A DNA stretch of 64,000 bases from Candidatus Margulisiibacteriota bacterium (GCA_041661965.1 JBAZTH010000001.1:124001-188000), one strand, 5' to 3'; shown: positions 1 to 7,492, numbered from the stretch's first letter. Program-made: numbers and translations. Notes: generated by a model from the sequence alone, not told the origin.

Positions 1-464
1 CGGCCCAAGAAGTTGCCAAGGAATATCCCGGTATCGAATATGAAGAACGGCTGATCGACAATATGTGCATGCAGTTGGTGCAAAAACCGGAGCTTTACGA
101 CGTGTTATGTTTGCCTAACCTTTACGGCGATATCCTTTCCGACCTTTGCGCCGGCCTGATCGGCGGTTTGGGGCTCGCTCCGGGGGCTAATCTGGGAGAA
201 GACATCGCGGTGTTTGAAGCGATCCACGGTTCGGCTCCTAAATACGCGGGGCAAAACAAAGTTAATCCGACGGCGATGATCCTGTCCGCTGTTTTAATGC
301 TTAATTATCTTGGTGAAACAGAAGCGGCCAATCGCTTGGACGCGGCGGTAGCCAAAGTGATTGCCGGGAAGAAGAACGTGACTTACGACCTCAAGGACGA
401 CCGGAACGACCCGTCAGCGGTTGGAACTTCACAGATGGCCGACGCGGTTATTGCCGCTTTATAA
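1..464 (+). CDS. icd: Isocitrate dehydrogenase, C-terminal part (5' end outside window)
   Basis: Oxidises isocitrate to 2-oxoglutarate in the TCA cycle. Only the last 153 or so codons are present; the frame is open from base 3 to the TAA at 462-464. The metal-binding region (NLYGDILSDLCAGLIGG) and the motif HGSAPKYAGQNKVNP are diagnostic of the isocitrate/isopropylmalate dehydrogenase family. The Lys-Tyr pair in HGSAPKYAG is what E. coli Icd uses to hold the NADP 2'-phosphate, so NADP is the likelier cofactor, although the downstream Arg of that pocket is not obvious here. The 3' end overlaps the opposite-strand gene by 82 bp. Confidence 0.85.
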   Translation, partial: AQEVAKEYPGIEYEERLIDNMCMQLVQKPELYDVLCLPNLYGDILSDLCAGLIGGLGLAPGANLGEDIAVFEAIHGSAPKYAGQNKVNPTAMILSAVLMLNYLGETEAANRLDAAVAKVIAGKKNVTYDLKDDRNDPSAVGTSQMADAVIAAL

Positions 465-1426
465 AGCCGTTTTTTGACGACCTTACGATAAACCTTCTTT
501 TTAATTCGTTTGACCCGCCGACGTTTTTTTAGTTTTTTCTTAATAACCGGCTTTGGAAAGATGACTTTTTTCCCGGTGTACTCTTCATAGGCGGCTTGAG
601 AGAGGGAGTTGATTAGTTTTCGGGCGTTTTTCTTCTGGCTAAAATTACTGGTGAAGATCCCCAGGATATAATTACCGGCTGGAGTGTAGACCACGCCAAT
701 ATCATTTAATATTCCGGTGAGATTCCCGGTCTTATCGGCGATCGGGGTTCCCGACGGGACGCCGCGCCAGAGTCCCCAGCGGTATTTTTGGTTCCGCATG
801 AACTTGAGCATCTCCGTGACCGAGCTCTCGCTGAACCCTTGCCGTTGCTCGATCCTGGCGACCAGGTGGGCCATGGCCAATGGTGTAGTCAGGTTCCGCC
901 TGGGGAGCGGCGGCTCCCGCAGCATGGTGGGATCGGCAATAACAATCTCGCTTAATCCCTGGGCTTGCAGATAGCCATTGATCGCGTCGAGCCCCAGATT
1001 ATCGACGACGATCTTGGTTGCGGTGTTGTCGGAGTGCATGATCATCAAAGAGATCAACCGACGGAGAGAATAATAGCGCCCGCACGGGGTCCACTGTAAA
1101 ATACCGGATCCGCCCAGTCGGTCTTGCGGTCGGTAACAGACCTTGGTGTCAAGATTTAACAGACTATTCTCCGCCAAAGCGTAAGCGGCCGCCATGACTG
1201 GGACCTTGCCGACCGAGGCGGTTGGGAACTCCCGGGATCCGTTGATCGTCAGTTCTTTGCCGGTCCCAAGGTCGATGAAGGCGAGCCCGACTTTTTGCCC
1301 GTAAGGGGTCGTGAGTTTGACGAAGCGGTCATAGAGGGCTTGTTCTTTGTCCGGCGTTAGGTCGGCGCGGACAGACAGAGCAAAAACCTGACAAAATAGA
1401 ACTACTAGAATGAAATATCTCGACAT
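383..1426 (-). CDS. Beta-lactamase-fold serine hydrolase with polybasic tail
   Basis: Exported class A beta-lactamase-like protein (347 aa). After a signal peptide (about residues 1-20) the three catalytic motifs are all visible: SVGK at 71-74 (SxxK nucleophile), SDN at 132-134 and KTG at 232-234. A Glu in REPPL near 171 lies where the Omega-loop glutamate is expected. It could be a true beta-lactamase or a penicillin-binding/muropeptide hydrolase of the same fold; sequence alone does not decide. Residues 286-322 are an extraordinary Lys/Arg-rich tail, and the last 27 codons are antisense to the isocitrate dehydrogenase gene. Start chosen at 1426 because TATAAT lies 7 nt upstream; an in-frame ATG at 1453 would lie upstream of that promoter. 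Confidence 0.8.
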   Translation of the reverse strand: MSRYFILVVLFCQVFALSVRADLTPDKEQALYDRFVKLTTPYGQKVGLAFIDLGTGKELTINGSREFPTASVGKVPVMAAAYALAENSLLNLDTKVCYRPQDRLGGSGILQWTPCGRYYSLRRLISLMIMHSDNTATKIVVDNLGLDAINGYLQAQGLSEIVIADPTMLREPPLPRRNLTTPLAMAHLVARIEQRQGFSESSVTEMLKFMRNQKYRWGLWRGVPSGTPIADKTGNLTGILNDIGVVYTPAGNYILGIFTSNFSQKKNARKLINSLSQAAYEEYTGKKVIFPKPVIKKKLKKRRRVKRIKKKVYRKVVKKRLYKAAITASAICEVPTADGSFRSSLRS

Positions 1427-1433
1427 TAGGTGA

Positions 1434-1439
1434 ATTATA
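1434..1439 (-). promoter_or_regulatory. -10 box of the beta-lactamase-like gene, leaderless geometry
   Basis: TATAAT on the minus strand, 7 nt before the ATG at 1426. Transcription would start at or next to the start codon. No convincing Shine-Dalgarno is present. Confidence 0.5.
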
Positions 1440-1451
1440 ACATAGCAAGAC

Positions 1452-1474
1452 AACCGCGACGTTCAGTCGCGGTT
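1452..1474. repeat. Palindromic repeat, copy 1
   Basis: AACCGCGAC, a 5-nt loop, GTCGCGGTT: a perfect 9-bp stem. Same outer arms as the other copies. Confidence 0.8.
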
Positions 1475-1509
1475 ATAAATAGTTTGACTGCTAAAAATCT
1501 AGAATCCAT

Positions 1510-1540
1510 GGAAACCTGCGGCAATATCGCCGCGGTTTCC
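1510..1540. repeat. Palindromic repeat, copy 2
   Basis: GGAAACC (bulged T) GCGGC, loop aatatc, GCCGC GGTTTCC. The inner arm is GCGGC/GCCGC instead of GCGAC/GTCGC, a change on both sides that preserves pairing. Confidence 0.8.
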
Positions 1541-1549
1541 TGGCTTAAT

Positions 1550-1577
1550 TTAACCGCGCAATTAATTGCGCGGTTAA
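1550..1577. repeat. Palindromic repeat, copy 3 (perfect 28-bp palindrome)
   Basis: TTAACCGCGCAATT followed directly by its reverse complement. The 24-bp core reappears inside pabB (59426-59451) and, in part, at 16355-16372. Confidence 0.85.
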
Positions 1578-1579
1578 TT

Positions 1580-1630
1580 GGAAGCCGAGACGATATTGCC
1601 TGCCTGCCGGTAGGCAGGTCTCAGGCTTCC
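1580..1630. repeat. Palindromic repeat, copy 4, carrying a nested palindrome
   Basis: Outer stem GGAAGCC/GGCTTCC and inner stem GAGAC/GTCTC. After the usual gatatt loop a second near-palindrome (CCTGCCT...AGGCAGG, 1599-1618) sits inside. The same nested motif occurs within the insert in glyS. Confidence 0.75.
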
Positions 1631-1685
1631 AAAATAACGAGTATCATTTGTTTAATCGTTAACCGAGGCGTTTAGCCTAGGTTGA

Positions 1686-1714
1686 TTAACTTGTGTCGTT
1701 ATTATTGCTATAAT
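1686..1714 (+). promoter_or_regulatory. Promoter of tautomerase-yqeY operon
   Basis: TTAACT (1686-1691), 17-bp spacer, TATAAT (1709-1714). The short leader then contains AGGAGGGG before the ATG at 1736, so this unit uses a normal ribosome-binding site. Confidence 0.5.
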
Positions 1715-1735
1715 AATCGCCAGGAGGGGATAATT

Positions 1736-1915
1736 ATGCCGATCGTTAGAGTTGAGATGTGGGCCGGCCGCGACAAGGAGACCAAAGCCAAACTGATCCA
1801 GGAAGTGACTAAAACGGTTTGCGACGTTACCAAGTGTCCGCCGGAGGCGGTTATCGTCGTGATCGATGAGATTCCGAAAGAAAATTGGGGCCAGAACGGC
1901 AAACAGGGAGGCTAA
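1736..1915 (+). CDS. 4-oxalocrotonate tautomerase family protein
   Basis: Small 59-residue enzyme of the tautomerase superfamily, which works as an oligomer with the N-terminal proline as the base. The protein starts MPIVRVEMWAGRDKETK, so Pro would be residue 1 after Met removal. The length is typical of the family. The start is fixed by a strong AGGAGGGG site 7-8 nt upstream. It is followed two bases after its stop by the YqeY gene, suggesting co-expression. The substrate is unknown; family members isomerise unsaturated 2-oxo acids, but many have no known role. Confidence 0.85.
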   Translation: MPIVRVEMWAGRDKETKAKLIQEVTKTVCDVTKCPPEAVIVVIDEIPKENWGQNGKQGG

Positions 1916-1917
1916 TC

Positions 1918-2361
1918 GTGGAACAAAGCGAATTATTAAAGAAAATTAATGGCGATTTGATGAAAGCGATGAAGAATAAGGACGAATTCCGGCTGGCGGT
2001 CCTCCGGATGATGAAAAGTAAAGTTCTTTATGTCAATGCTCGCGGCGAGATCCCCGACGCGGAAGTCATCAAGATCCTGAATAAATACGGCAAAGAGCTG
2101 AAAGAGTCGATCGAAGAGTTCAAAAAACTTAACCGGCCGACTGAAGCGGGTAGTTCGGCCAAAGAACTGACCATTGTTCAGGAGTATCTGCCGCAAGAGC
2201 TCTCGGCCGAAGAGGTCAAAGCAGTGGTCCAGGAAACGATCGCCGAGCTTGGGGCGGCGTCGATCAAAGATATGGGGAAAGTCATGAAAGAGATTACCGC
2301 CAAGTTTCCGAGCATTGACGGCAAATTGGTCAGCCAGTTCGTGAGGGAAAGCTTAAAATGA
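1918..2361 (+). CDS. GatB/YqeY domain protein
   Basis: 147-residue stand-alone YqeY protein, the helical domain also found at the C-terminus of GatB where it contacts tRNA. Recognised from KAMKNKDEFRLAVLRMMKS and the conserved EYLPQELSAEE segment. A GTG start at 1918 is preferred because GGGAGG lies 6 nt upstream and immediately follows the tautomerase stop; a longer in-frame start would run into that gene. Its last codons overlap the next gene (ATG at 2358) by 4 nt. The exact role is unknown; a tRNA-related or amidotransferase-like function is usually proposed. Confidence 0.85.
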   Translation: MEQSELLKKINGDLMKAMKNKDEFRLAVLRMMKSKVLYVNARGEIPDAEVIKILNKYGKELKESIEEFKKLNRPTEAGSSAKELTIVQEYLPQELSAEEVKAVVQETIAELGAASIKDMGKVMKEITAKFPSIDGKLVSQFVRESLK

Positions 2362-2711
2362 TCTGGGGACTTCTCCTGACCGGCCTTTTGGCCGGGATTT
2401 TCAGCGGACTTTTTGGGATCGGCGGGGCGACGATCGTCGTGCCGGTCCTGGTCCTTGGTTTTGGGGTCAGTCAGCACCTGGCGCAGGGGACGACTCTCGC
2501 GATGATGATCCCGCCGATCGGTTTGTTGGCGGTCTGGCATTACTGGAAGCACGGACAGGTTAATTTCTCCTGGGCGATGCTTCTTTGCGTCGGTTTTGTC
2601 TTCGGCGGTTTGATCGGCGCCTATTACGCGAACTTGATCTCGCCCGACCTGCTGCGCAAGCTATTCGGCATTATGTTCTTGGCCATCTCGCTCCGGCTGA
2701 TCTTTTGGTAG
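2358..2711 (+). CDS. TSUP (TauE/SafE) family permease, single-repeat form
   Basis: 117-residue membrane protein with about four hydrophobic helices. The signature GIFSGLFGIGGATIVVPVL matches the glycine-rich repeat of the TauE/SafE (DUF81) sulfite/sulfonate exporter family. Full-length members are about 250 aa with two repeats; this one has a single repeat, so it would need to dimerise. It overlaps yqeY by 4 nt in the same operon and meets the opposite-strand prenyltransferase gene end to end at 2711/2712. The substrate cannot be assigned. Confidence 0.8.
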   Translation: MIWGLLLTGLLAGIFSGLFGIGGATIVVPVLVLGFGVSQHLAQGTTLAMMIPPIGLLAVWHYWKHGQVNFSWAMLLCVGFVFGGLIGAYYANLISPDLLRKLFGIMFLAISLRLIFW

Positions 2712-3581
2712 TTAGAGTCGCCAGTAGATAATAATCATCAAAGCGACTATCCAGAGGAGGATGTCGATCAAAAGCGGCCAGTCGGAAAGCAGGGTTTTTT
2801 CCGGTTGTCCCCCTTCTTCTTTTTTATAGATCAAATACAGATAGCGGAATATCCCATACAGCACAAAAGGAACGCTGTAAACCAGGCTGGTGGTGCCGAA
2901 TTTGGCGATCGTTTCCGGCCACAGGGTGTAGAGGGCGTAAGCGATCACGGTCGAGCCGGCAACGGCCGAGATCAGTTGGTCCAACAGGCGGGGGCTGTAC
3001 TCTTCCAGGATCTTTCGGTGTTCGGTCGCCAGGTCAATGGTCATAAGCTCATGCCGTCGTTTGCCTAAAGCGATAAAAAGAGCGAGCAGAATGGTGCAGA
3101 TGACCAGCCAGGGAGAGAGGACAACATTGATTACCACAACCCCGGCGATCGCCCGGAGAACAAACCCGGCGGCGATCGAGAAAACGTCTAAAATTACCAT
3201 ATTCTTAAGAAAAAATGAGTAGCAGAGCATTAGCAGAACATAAGCAATAACCACCCAGCCGAATGGGGTGCTAAAATAAAATGAGAGCGGGATTGAGACC
3301 AAGAGTAAGAGGGCGGCAAAATAGAAGGCCAGGAGGATCGGAACTTGGCCGCTGGCGATCGGCCGGTTCTTTTTAATTGGGTGTTTTTGGTCGGCGGCCA
3401 AATCTTTGAGGTCGTTGATCAGGTACATGGCGCTGGAAATAGCGCAAAAAATGAGGAAAGCGTCAAAGGCTTTAAATAAAGCGGTGATCTGGAAGAACTC
3501 CAGGGAGAAGATCAAGCCGGCGAAAACAAAGAAATTCTTGGTCCATTGGTTCGGTCTAAGAGATAGGAAAAGGGGGATCAT
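2712..3581 (-). CDS. UbiA-family prenyltransferase, decaprenyl-phosphate phosphoribosyltransferase-like
   Basis: 289-residue integral membrane enzyme with about eight helices. The first Asp-rich motif NDLKDLAADQKHPIKKNRP is the form seen in decaprenyl-phosphate 5-phosphoribosyltransferases, which attach phosphoribose from PRPP to a polyprenyl phosphate for arabinose-type cell-surface sugars. The opening RPNQWTKNFFVFAGLIFS is also typical of that subgroup. It overlaps accB by 4 nt and follows efp-accB on the same strand. A different UbiA reaction (for example quinone prenylation) is less likely. Confidence 0.75.
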   Translation of the reverse strand: MIPLFLSLRPNQWTKNFFVFAGLIFSLEFFQITALFKAFDAFLIFCAISSAMYLINDLKDLAADQKHPIKKNRPIASGQVPILLAFYFAALLLLVSIPLSFYFSTPFGWVVIAYVLLMLCYSFFLKNMVILDVFSIAAGFVLRAIAGVVVINVVLSPWLVICTILLALFIALGKRRHELMTIDLATEHRKILEEYSPRLLDQLISAVAGSTVIAYALYTLWPETIAKFGTTSLVYSVPFVLYGIFRYLYLIYKKEEGGQPEKTLLSDWPLLIDILLWIVALMIIIYWRL

Positions 3582-4030
3582 GCTTTCTTTATTAAGAACA
3601 GCTTCTGCCCATACTCAACCGGTTTTCCGCTTTCAACCAGAACTTTTACGATCTTGCCGCTGACTTCGGCTTCGATCTCGTTGAAAAGTTTCATTGCTTC
3701 AATAATACAGACCACTTTTCCTGGTTGGACGCTGTCGCCAACTTCAACGAAGGCGGGTGATTCAGGCGAGGGAGTCCGGTAAAAAGTGCCGACCATTGGT
3801 GAAGTAATGGCGATCAAGCCTTCTTCTTCGGTGGCGGTTGGGGCGTGGATTGGCGCGATCTGGGCTGGGGCTTGGGGAATGGCGTGGGCAATAGGCGCCG
3901 GGGAGGCAATGACTCGTCCGCCTTCGCGGCGAACGTCATACTTGACCCCTTTTTCCTCGACGGATAAGCCGCTAATGTCTTCATCTTTGACCAGTTGGAT
4001 CAATTTTTTTAAAACGTCCCAATCAATCAT
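3578..4030 (-). CDS. accB: Biotin carboxyl carrier protein of acetyl-CoA carboxylase
   Basis: Carries the biotin that AccC carboxylates in the first step of fatty-acid synthesis. The C-terminal biotinyl domain has the attachment motif EAMKLFNEIEAEVSGK, with the lysine of EAMK as the biotinylation site; preceding residues SPMVGTFYRTPSPESPAF are the usual accB thumb region. An Ala/Pro-rich linker separates it from the N-terminal dimerisation segment. 150 aa, a normal size. It follows efp with a 4-nt overlap, the efp-accB order common in bacteria. accC is not in the window. Confidence 0.93.
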   Translation of the reverse strand: MIDWDVLKKLIQLVKDEDISGLSVEEKGVKYDVRREGGRVIASPAPIAHAIPQAPAQIAPIHAPTATEEEGLIAITSPMVGTFYRTPSPESPAFVEVGDSVQPGKVVCIIEAMKLFNEIEAEVSGKIVKVLVESGKPVEYGQKLFLIKKA

Positions 4031-4587
4031 TGTTGTGACCTCCCGAGATATTTCCCTTCACGGGTATCGACTTTCAGGATCTCGCCGATGTTGATAAAGA
4101 ACGGGACCTGAATGACCGCGCCGGTCTCCAGAGTTGCCGGCTTGCCGCCGGAGACTGTATCACCTTTGAAACCGGGGGAGGTTTCCTCGACTTTTAATTC
4201 AACGGTCGCCGGCAGGTCGATATCGAGGACCTCATCGCCATAAAATGAAACGTTGCAGACAAAGCCTTCTTTCAGGTATTTGCTTTGGTCGCCGACTTTA
4301 GAAGCCGGGACGCAAATCTGTTCGAAGGTCGCCTGGTTCATGAAATGAAAGCCTTCGGTGTCGGAGTAGAGAAATTGCATCGGTTGGTATTCAATCCGGG
4401 CCCGTTCAACCTTGTCATCAACGTTAAAGGTCCGTTCGATGATCGAACCGGTCCTAAGGTCCTTGAATTTGGCGCGCACTCTCGCCTGCTGGGCCCACTT
4501 GATGTGGTTGTATTCCAGACATTTGTAGATCTTGCCGTCTATTTCAACGGTCGCGCCGGCTCTGACTTCAGTAATAGATAATGACAT
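4027..4587 (-). CDS. efp: Translation elongation factor P
   Basis: Relieves ribosome stalling at polyproline stretches. 186 aa, all three beta-barrel domains present; the C-terminal signature GFKGDTVSGGKPATLETGA and ending GEILKVDTREGKYLGR are classic. The oddity is the tip loop of domain I, which normally reads K-PGKG/PGRG and holds the modified Lys or Arg. Here it is IKWAQQARVR: one residue shorter and with Gln at position 34, so no recognised modification can occur there. DNA at 4460-4530 was read to confirm this. The gene has a strong promoter 12 nt upstream. Confidence 0.95.
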   Translation of the reverse strand: MSLSITEVRAGATVEIDGKIYKCLEYNHIKWAQQARVRAKFKDLRTGSIIERTFNVDDKVERARIEYQPMQFLYSDTEGFHFMNQATFEQICVPASKVGDQSKYLKEGFVCNVSFYGDEVLDIDLPATVELKVEETSPGFKGDTVSGGKPATLETGAVIQVPFFINIGEILKVDTREGKYLGRSQQ

Positions 4588-4599
4588 AACGGAAATGAA

Positions 4600-4628
4600 A
4601 TTATACCAAGCTTGACGGTCAATTTCAA
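4600..4628 (-). promoter_or_regulatory. Promoter of efp-accB operon
   Basis: TTGAAA (4623-4628), 17-bp spacer, TATAAT (4600-4605) on the minus strand. The -10 box ends 12 nt before the efp ATG, giving a leader of only about five bases. It interlocks with the plsY promoter on the other strand. Confidence 0.65.
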
Positions 4629-4640
4629 GTAAAGTAGAAT
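4612..4640 (+). promoter_or_regulatory. Promoter of plsY-gpsA operon, leaderless geometry
   Basis: TTGACG (4612-4617), 17-bp spacer, TAGAAT (4635-4640), then TGAAAC and the plsY ATG at 4647. It overlaps the divergent efp promoter, so the two polymerases would compete. Confidence 0.65.
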
Positions 4641-4646
4641 TGAAAC

Positions 4647-5228
4647 ATGAGTTTTCTCCTGATTCCGCTTTGTTACCTGCTTGGTTCGATCCCCTTTAGC
4701 TACCTGATCGCCAGGCTGTGGCGGGTCGATCTGCGCCAGGTCGGATCGGGGAATGTCGGCGCGACCAATGTCCTGCGTTCAGTCGGGCCATGGCCGGGCG
4801 CTTTAGCCTTCCTGTTGGATTTTCTTAAGGGGTGGCTGGCGGTCTATCTTGCCTTCTTGGTCGGTGGCGACCCCATTTTTGTTTTGAGCCTGGGGTTGGC
4901 GGTCATTATTGGCCATACCTATCCCATTTTTCTTGGTTTTAGGGGGGGGAAGGGAGCGGCGACCGGATTGGGAGTGTTGGCCGGGATCGCTCCGGAGATC
5001 TTTGCTCTTGCCCTTATCTTCGCTTTGGCGATCATTGCCTTGACCCGTTATGTTTCCGTCGCTTCTATTTTAACCCCCTGGTTGGTAGCGGCGTTAATGT
5101 ATTATTGGCAGAAACCTATCCCGTATCTATTAATGACTCTGCTTGTCGCGGTCTTTATCTTTGTCCGACATGTACCGAACATAAAACGGTTGCGGAGCGG
5201 GACTGAACTCCGCTTGGGGAGCAAATAA
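4647..5228 (+). CDS. plsY: Acyl-phosphate:glycerol-3-phosphate acyltransferase
   Basis: Membrane enzyme that moves an acyl group from acyl-phosphate to glycerol-3-phosphate, the first step of phospholipid synthesis. 193 aa with about five membrane helices. Conserved PlsY motifs are visible: GSIPFSYLIARL near the N-terminus, GSGNVGATNVLR, and GFRGGKGAATGLG in the middle. The next gene, gpsA, makes its substrate and its ATG lies at the plsY stop (overlap at 5228), so the pair forms a glycerophospholipid operon. Confidence 0.95.
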   Translation: MSFLLIPLCYLLGSIPFSYLIARLWRVDLRQVGSGNVGATNVLRSVGPWPGALAFLLDFLKGWLAVYLAFLVGGDPIFVLSLGLAVIIGHTYPIFLGFRGGKGAATGLGVLAGIAPEIFALALIFALAIIALTRYVSVASILTPWLVAALMYYWQKPIPYLLMTLLVAVFIFVRHVPNIKRLRSGTELRLGSK

Positions 5229-6211
5229 TGCGAGCAGTTATTGTTGGCGCCGGCGGCTGGGGAACGACGATCGCGCTCCTTCTGGCGGAGAACAAGATCC
5301 CGGTCACTATCTGGGCGCATGAACCTGAAGTCGTTAATTCGATCAATGAATTCCATGAGAATCGCCAATTTCTTCCCGGCTATCAGCTCCCCGCCTCAAT
5401 TGAGGCTTCGACTGACCTAACTTGTCTGAAAAACGCCGAACTTTGTATTTTTGTCGTCCCGACCCAATTTCTGCGGCGCGTTGCCGCCCGAGCCAAAGGG
5501 TTGCTTTCCCCGACCGCCATCGTGGTTTCGGCCGGCAAAGGGATAGAAGAAAAAACCCTTAAACTGCCGGCTGAAATCATTGAGCAGGAGCTGGGGCTAA
5601 ACCAGGTTTGCGTTCTATCCGGTCCCAACTTGTCTAAAGAGATCGCCAAAGGGTTGCCGGCGGCGGCGGTCGTGGCCGGCAGCGACAAAAATAAAATTTT
5701 GGCCGTGCAACAAGCGCTGATTTCCAAGCGGTTCCGGGTCTATACCAACGATGACGTGATCGGCGCCCAATTGGGCGGCGCGTTAAAGAACGTGGTCGCG
5801 ATCGCGGCCGGGATCGCCGACGGGTTGCAACTGGGGGATAATGCCAAAGCGGCGATGCTGATCCGCGGGATCGCCGAGATCACCCGCTTAGGCGTCGCCA
5901 TGGGGGGAAGCCGGGAGACCTTTGCCGGGCTGACCGGCATGGGGGACCTGATCACGACCTGTTCCAGCCGCTTATCCCGCAATCATTCGGTCGGCGAGAA
6001 ATTAGCTGAAGGCCAGAGCCTGAACACGATCATGGCGGGGATGAAAGAAGTCGCCGAAGGGGTCCCAACCGTCATCGCGGCTTTGGCTTTGGCCAAACAG
6101 TATCGGATCGAACTGCCGATCGCCCAGCAGGTTTATGATGTCCTCTATCAGGGGAAGACCCCTTATACGGCGATCACCGAGCTGATGACCAGGGCCGCGA
6201 CCGCTGAATGA
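5228..6211 (+). CDS. gpsA: Glycerol-3-phosphate dehydrogenase [NAD(P)+]
   Basis: Reduces dihydroxyacetone phosphate to glycerol-3-phosphate for phospholipid synthesis in the cytoplasm. 327 aa, normal length. N-terminal Rossmann motif VGAGGWGTTIALLLAEN, then LSGPNLSKEIAKGLPAA, the catalytic lysine region GGALKNVVAIAAGIADGL and GLTGMGDLITTCSS, all family signatures. It is translationally coupled to plsY and ends one base before the convergent secretin gene. Confidence 0.96.
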   Translation: MRAVIVGAGGWGTTIALLLAENKIPVTIWAHEPEVVNSINEFHENRQFLPGYQLPASIEASTDLTCLKNAELCIFVVPTQFLRRVAARAKGLLSPTAIVVSAGKGIEEKTLKLPAEIIEQELGLNQVCVLSGPNLSKEIAKGLPAAAVVAGSDKNKILAVQQALISKRFRVYTNDDVIGAQLGGALKNVVAIAAGIADGLQLGDNAKAAMLIRGIAEITRLGVAMGGSRETFAGLTGMGDLITTCSSRLSRNHSVGEKLAEGQSLNTIMAGMKEVAEGVPTVIAALALAKQYRIELPIAQQVYDVLYQGKTPYTAITELMTRAATAE

Positions 6212-7492
6212 TTAGTGGATCAATCTCGCTTTCTGGCCGGCGCTTTTCTTTTCGAGCTCTTCTTTCGGCTTGTTCATCGACTCAATAAATTCCGGCGTGA
6301 CGATATGCGGGGTCACAAAAACCAGCAGTTCGCTTTTTTCCTTGCTGGTCACGGTCTTTCGGAATAAAGAGCCGAGCAGCGGGATGTCCATTAAATAAGG
6401 GATCCCGAAATCGGTTTGAACGTCTTTTTCCTTGATCAAACCGCCGATAACGAATGTTTGTCCGTCGCGGACCACGACTTCATTTTTGGTTTCGGTCGTG
6501 TTTTCCTGCGGCAGGTCGCCGACGACCGAGCCTTCACTGACTTTCGGCGCGACCTTCATTCTGATCAGTCCGTTTTTAGAGACGTTCGGCGTCATGACCA
6601 GCGAGGTTCCGACCGACAGAAAATTAACGACCTGGGTGGTGGTGGTGTCGGAAATGACCGAGGTTTTATAACCGTACTTTGCGCCGATCAGGATCGTCGC
6701 TTCTTTATTGTTCATGGTCGTGATCTTGGGGCTGGCGACGACATTGTAGTTGGTGCCGGTGGCCAGGGCGGAAAGATAGCCCTCGACATTAACGTCGGTG
6801 TAAGCCTTGAAGACCTGGCCGTAGAGCCCTTGCGCCGGGTTATCGGTCGGCCGGCCAGCCAGGTTCTTCGTTTGCACGACGTCGTTGGCGTTATTGGCTT
6901 TGGTATATTTAACATCGAGTCCGAGGGAGCCGCCGGAGTTGACGCGGATCTCGATGATCTGGGCCTCCACCATCACCTGGATCGGCGGGATGTCCAGTTC
7001 CTTGATCAGTCGTTCAATACGAGGCAGGTAGTCGGAGCTGGTTTGAATGACCAGCGCGTTGTAAGAATCGTCGGCGGTCACGGTGCTGCCGGCCGGCAAA
7101 ATGGCGGTCAGGGTGGCGGACAGATCGCTCGGCTTGGCGTTGCCGAGGTAATAGGTCCGCATGATCTTCTTGGTCGAAACAAAGATCGTGCCCGACTCTT
7201 CGAACCAATCGAGCCCCTTGGTCCGCAGGACCGCTTCCAGGCCTTCTTTCGGCTCGATGCCGGAGAAAGTGACGGTTACTTTTCCGGTGACGTCATCGGC
7301 GGCGACGATGTTGACTTTGGTCGCCTTGGCGAAGATCTGCAGGACCGATTTGACGTCCGCGTCTTTCAGGTTGAGAAAGACCTTTCCCTTGGAAATGGTG
7401 ATGTTTTCCATCTCTTTGGGTGCGGCGGTGACGGAGGAAACCAGCAGCAAACCAATAATCAGAATGAACCCGGCCCTAATTTTATTTTTCAT
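6212..7492 (-). CDS. pilQ: Type IV pilus/type II secretin (PilQ-like)
   Basis: Forms the outer-membrane ring through which a pilus or pseudopilus passes. 426 aa, shorter than most PilQ proteins because AMIN domains are absent. Signal peptide 1-24, an N0-like domain about 28-107, an N1-like KH domain about 113-170, and the secretin core about 175-400. Core signatures are VASPKITTMNNKEATILIG and VRDGQTFVIGGLIKE followed by PLLGSLFRKT and LLVFVTPHIV. It is the last gene of the pilM-N/O/P/Q unit, one base after pilP. A pilotin-type lipoprotein is not seen. Confidence 0.9.
   Translation of the reverse strand: MKNKIRAGFILIIGLLLVSSVTAAPKEMENITISKGKVFLNLKDADVKSVLQIFAKATKVNIVAADDVTGKVTVTFSGIEPKEGLEAVLRTKGLDWFEESGTIFVSTKKIMRTYYLGNAKPSDLSATLTAILPAGSTVTADDSYNALVIQTSSDYLPRIERLIKELDIPPIQVMVEAQIIEIRVNSGGSLGLDVKYTKANNANDVVQTKNLAGRPTDNPAQGLYGQVFKAYTDVNVEGYLSALATGTNYNVVASPKITTMNNKEATILIGAKYGYKTSVISDTTTTQVVNFLSVGTSLVMTPNVSKNGLIRMKVAPKVSEGSVVGDLPQENTTETKNEVVVRDGQTFVIGGLIKEKDVQTDFGIPYLMDIPLLGSLFRKTVTSKEKSELLVFVTPHIVTPEFIESMNKPKEELEKKSAGQKARLIH

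Larger units (their letters stand above)
1427..1735. other. Intergenic region packed with palindromic repeats
   Basis: About 309 bp without a credible gene between two divergent genes. It holds four consecutive palindromic elements (1452-1474, 1510-1540, 1550-1577, 1580-1630), listed separately, and at its right end the promoter and ribosome-binding site of the tautomerase gene. Short open frames across it consist of repeat sequence and are not believed. Confidence 0.8.

Noticed and set aside
383..1426. Calling the beta-lactamase-fold protein an acquired resistance gene
   Set aside because: No mobile element adjoins it, and the polybasic tail and general family similarity do not show drug hydrolysis.
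1440..1735. A CRISPR array in the palindrome-rich gap
   Set aside because: The repeats are palindromes of different type, adjacent without uniform spacers, and no cas genes are present.
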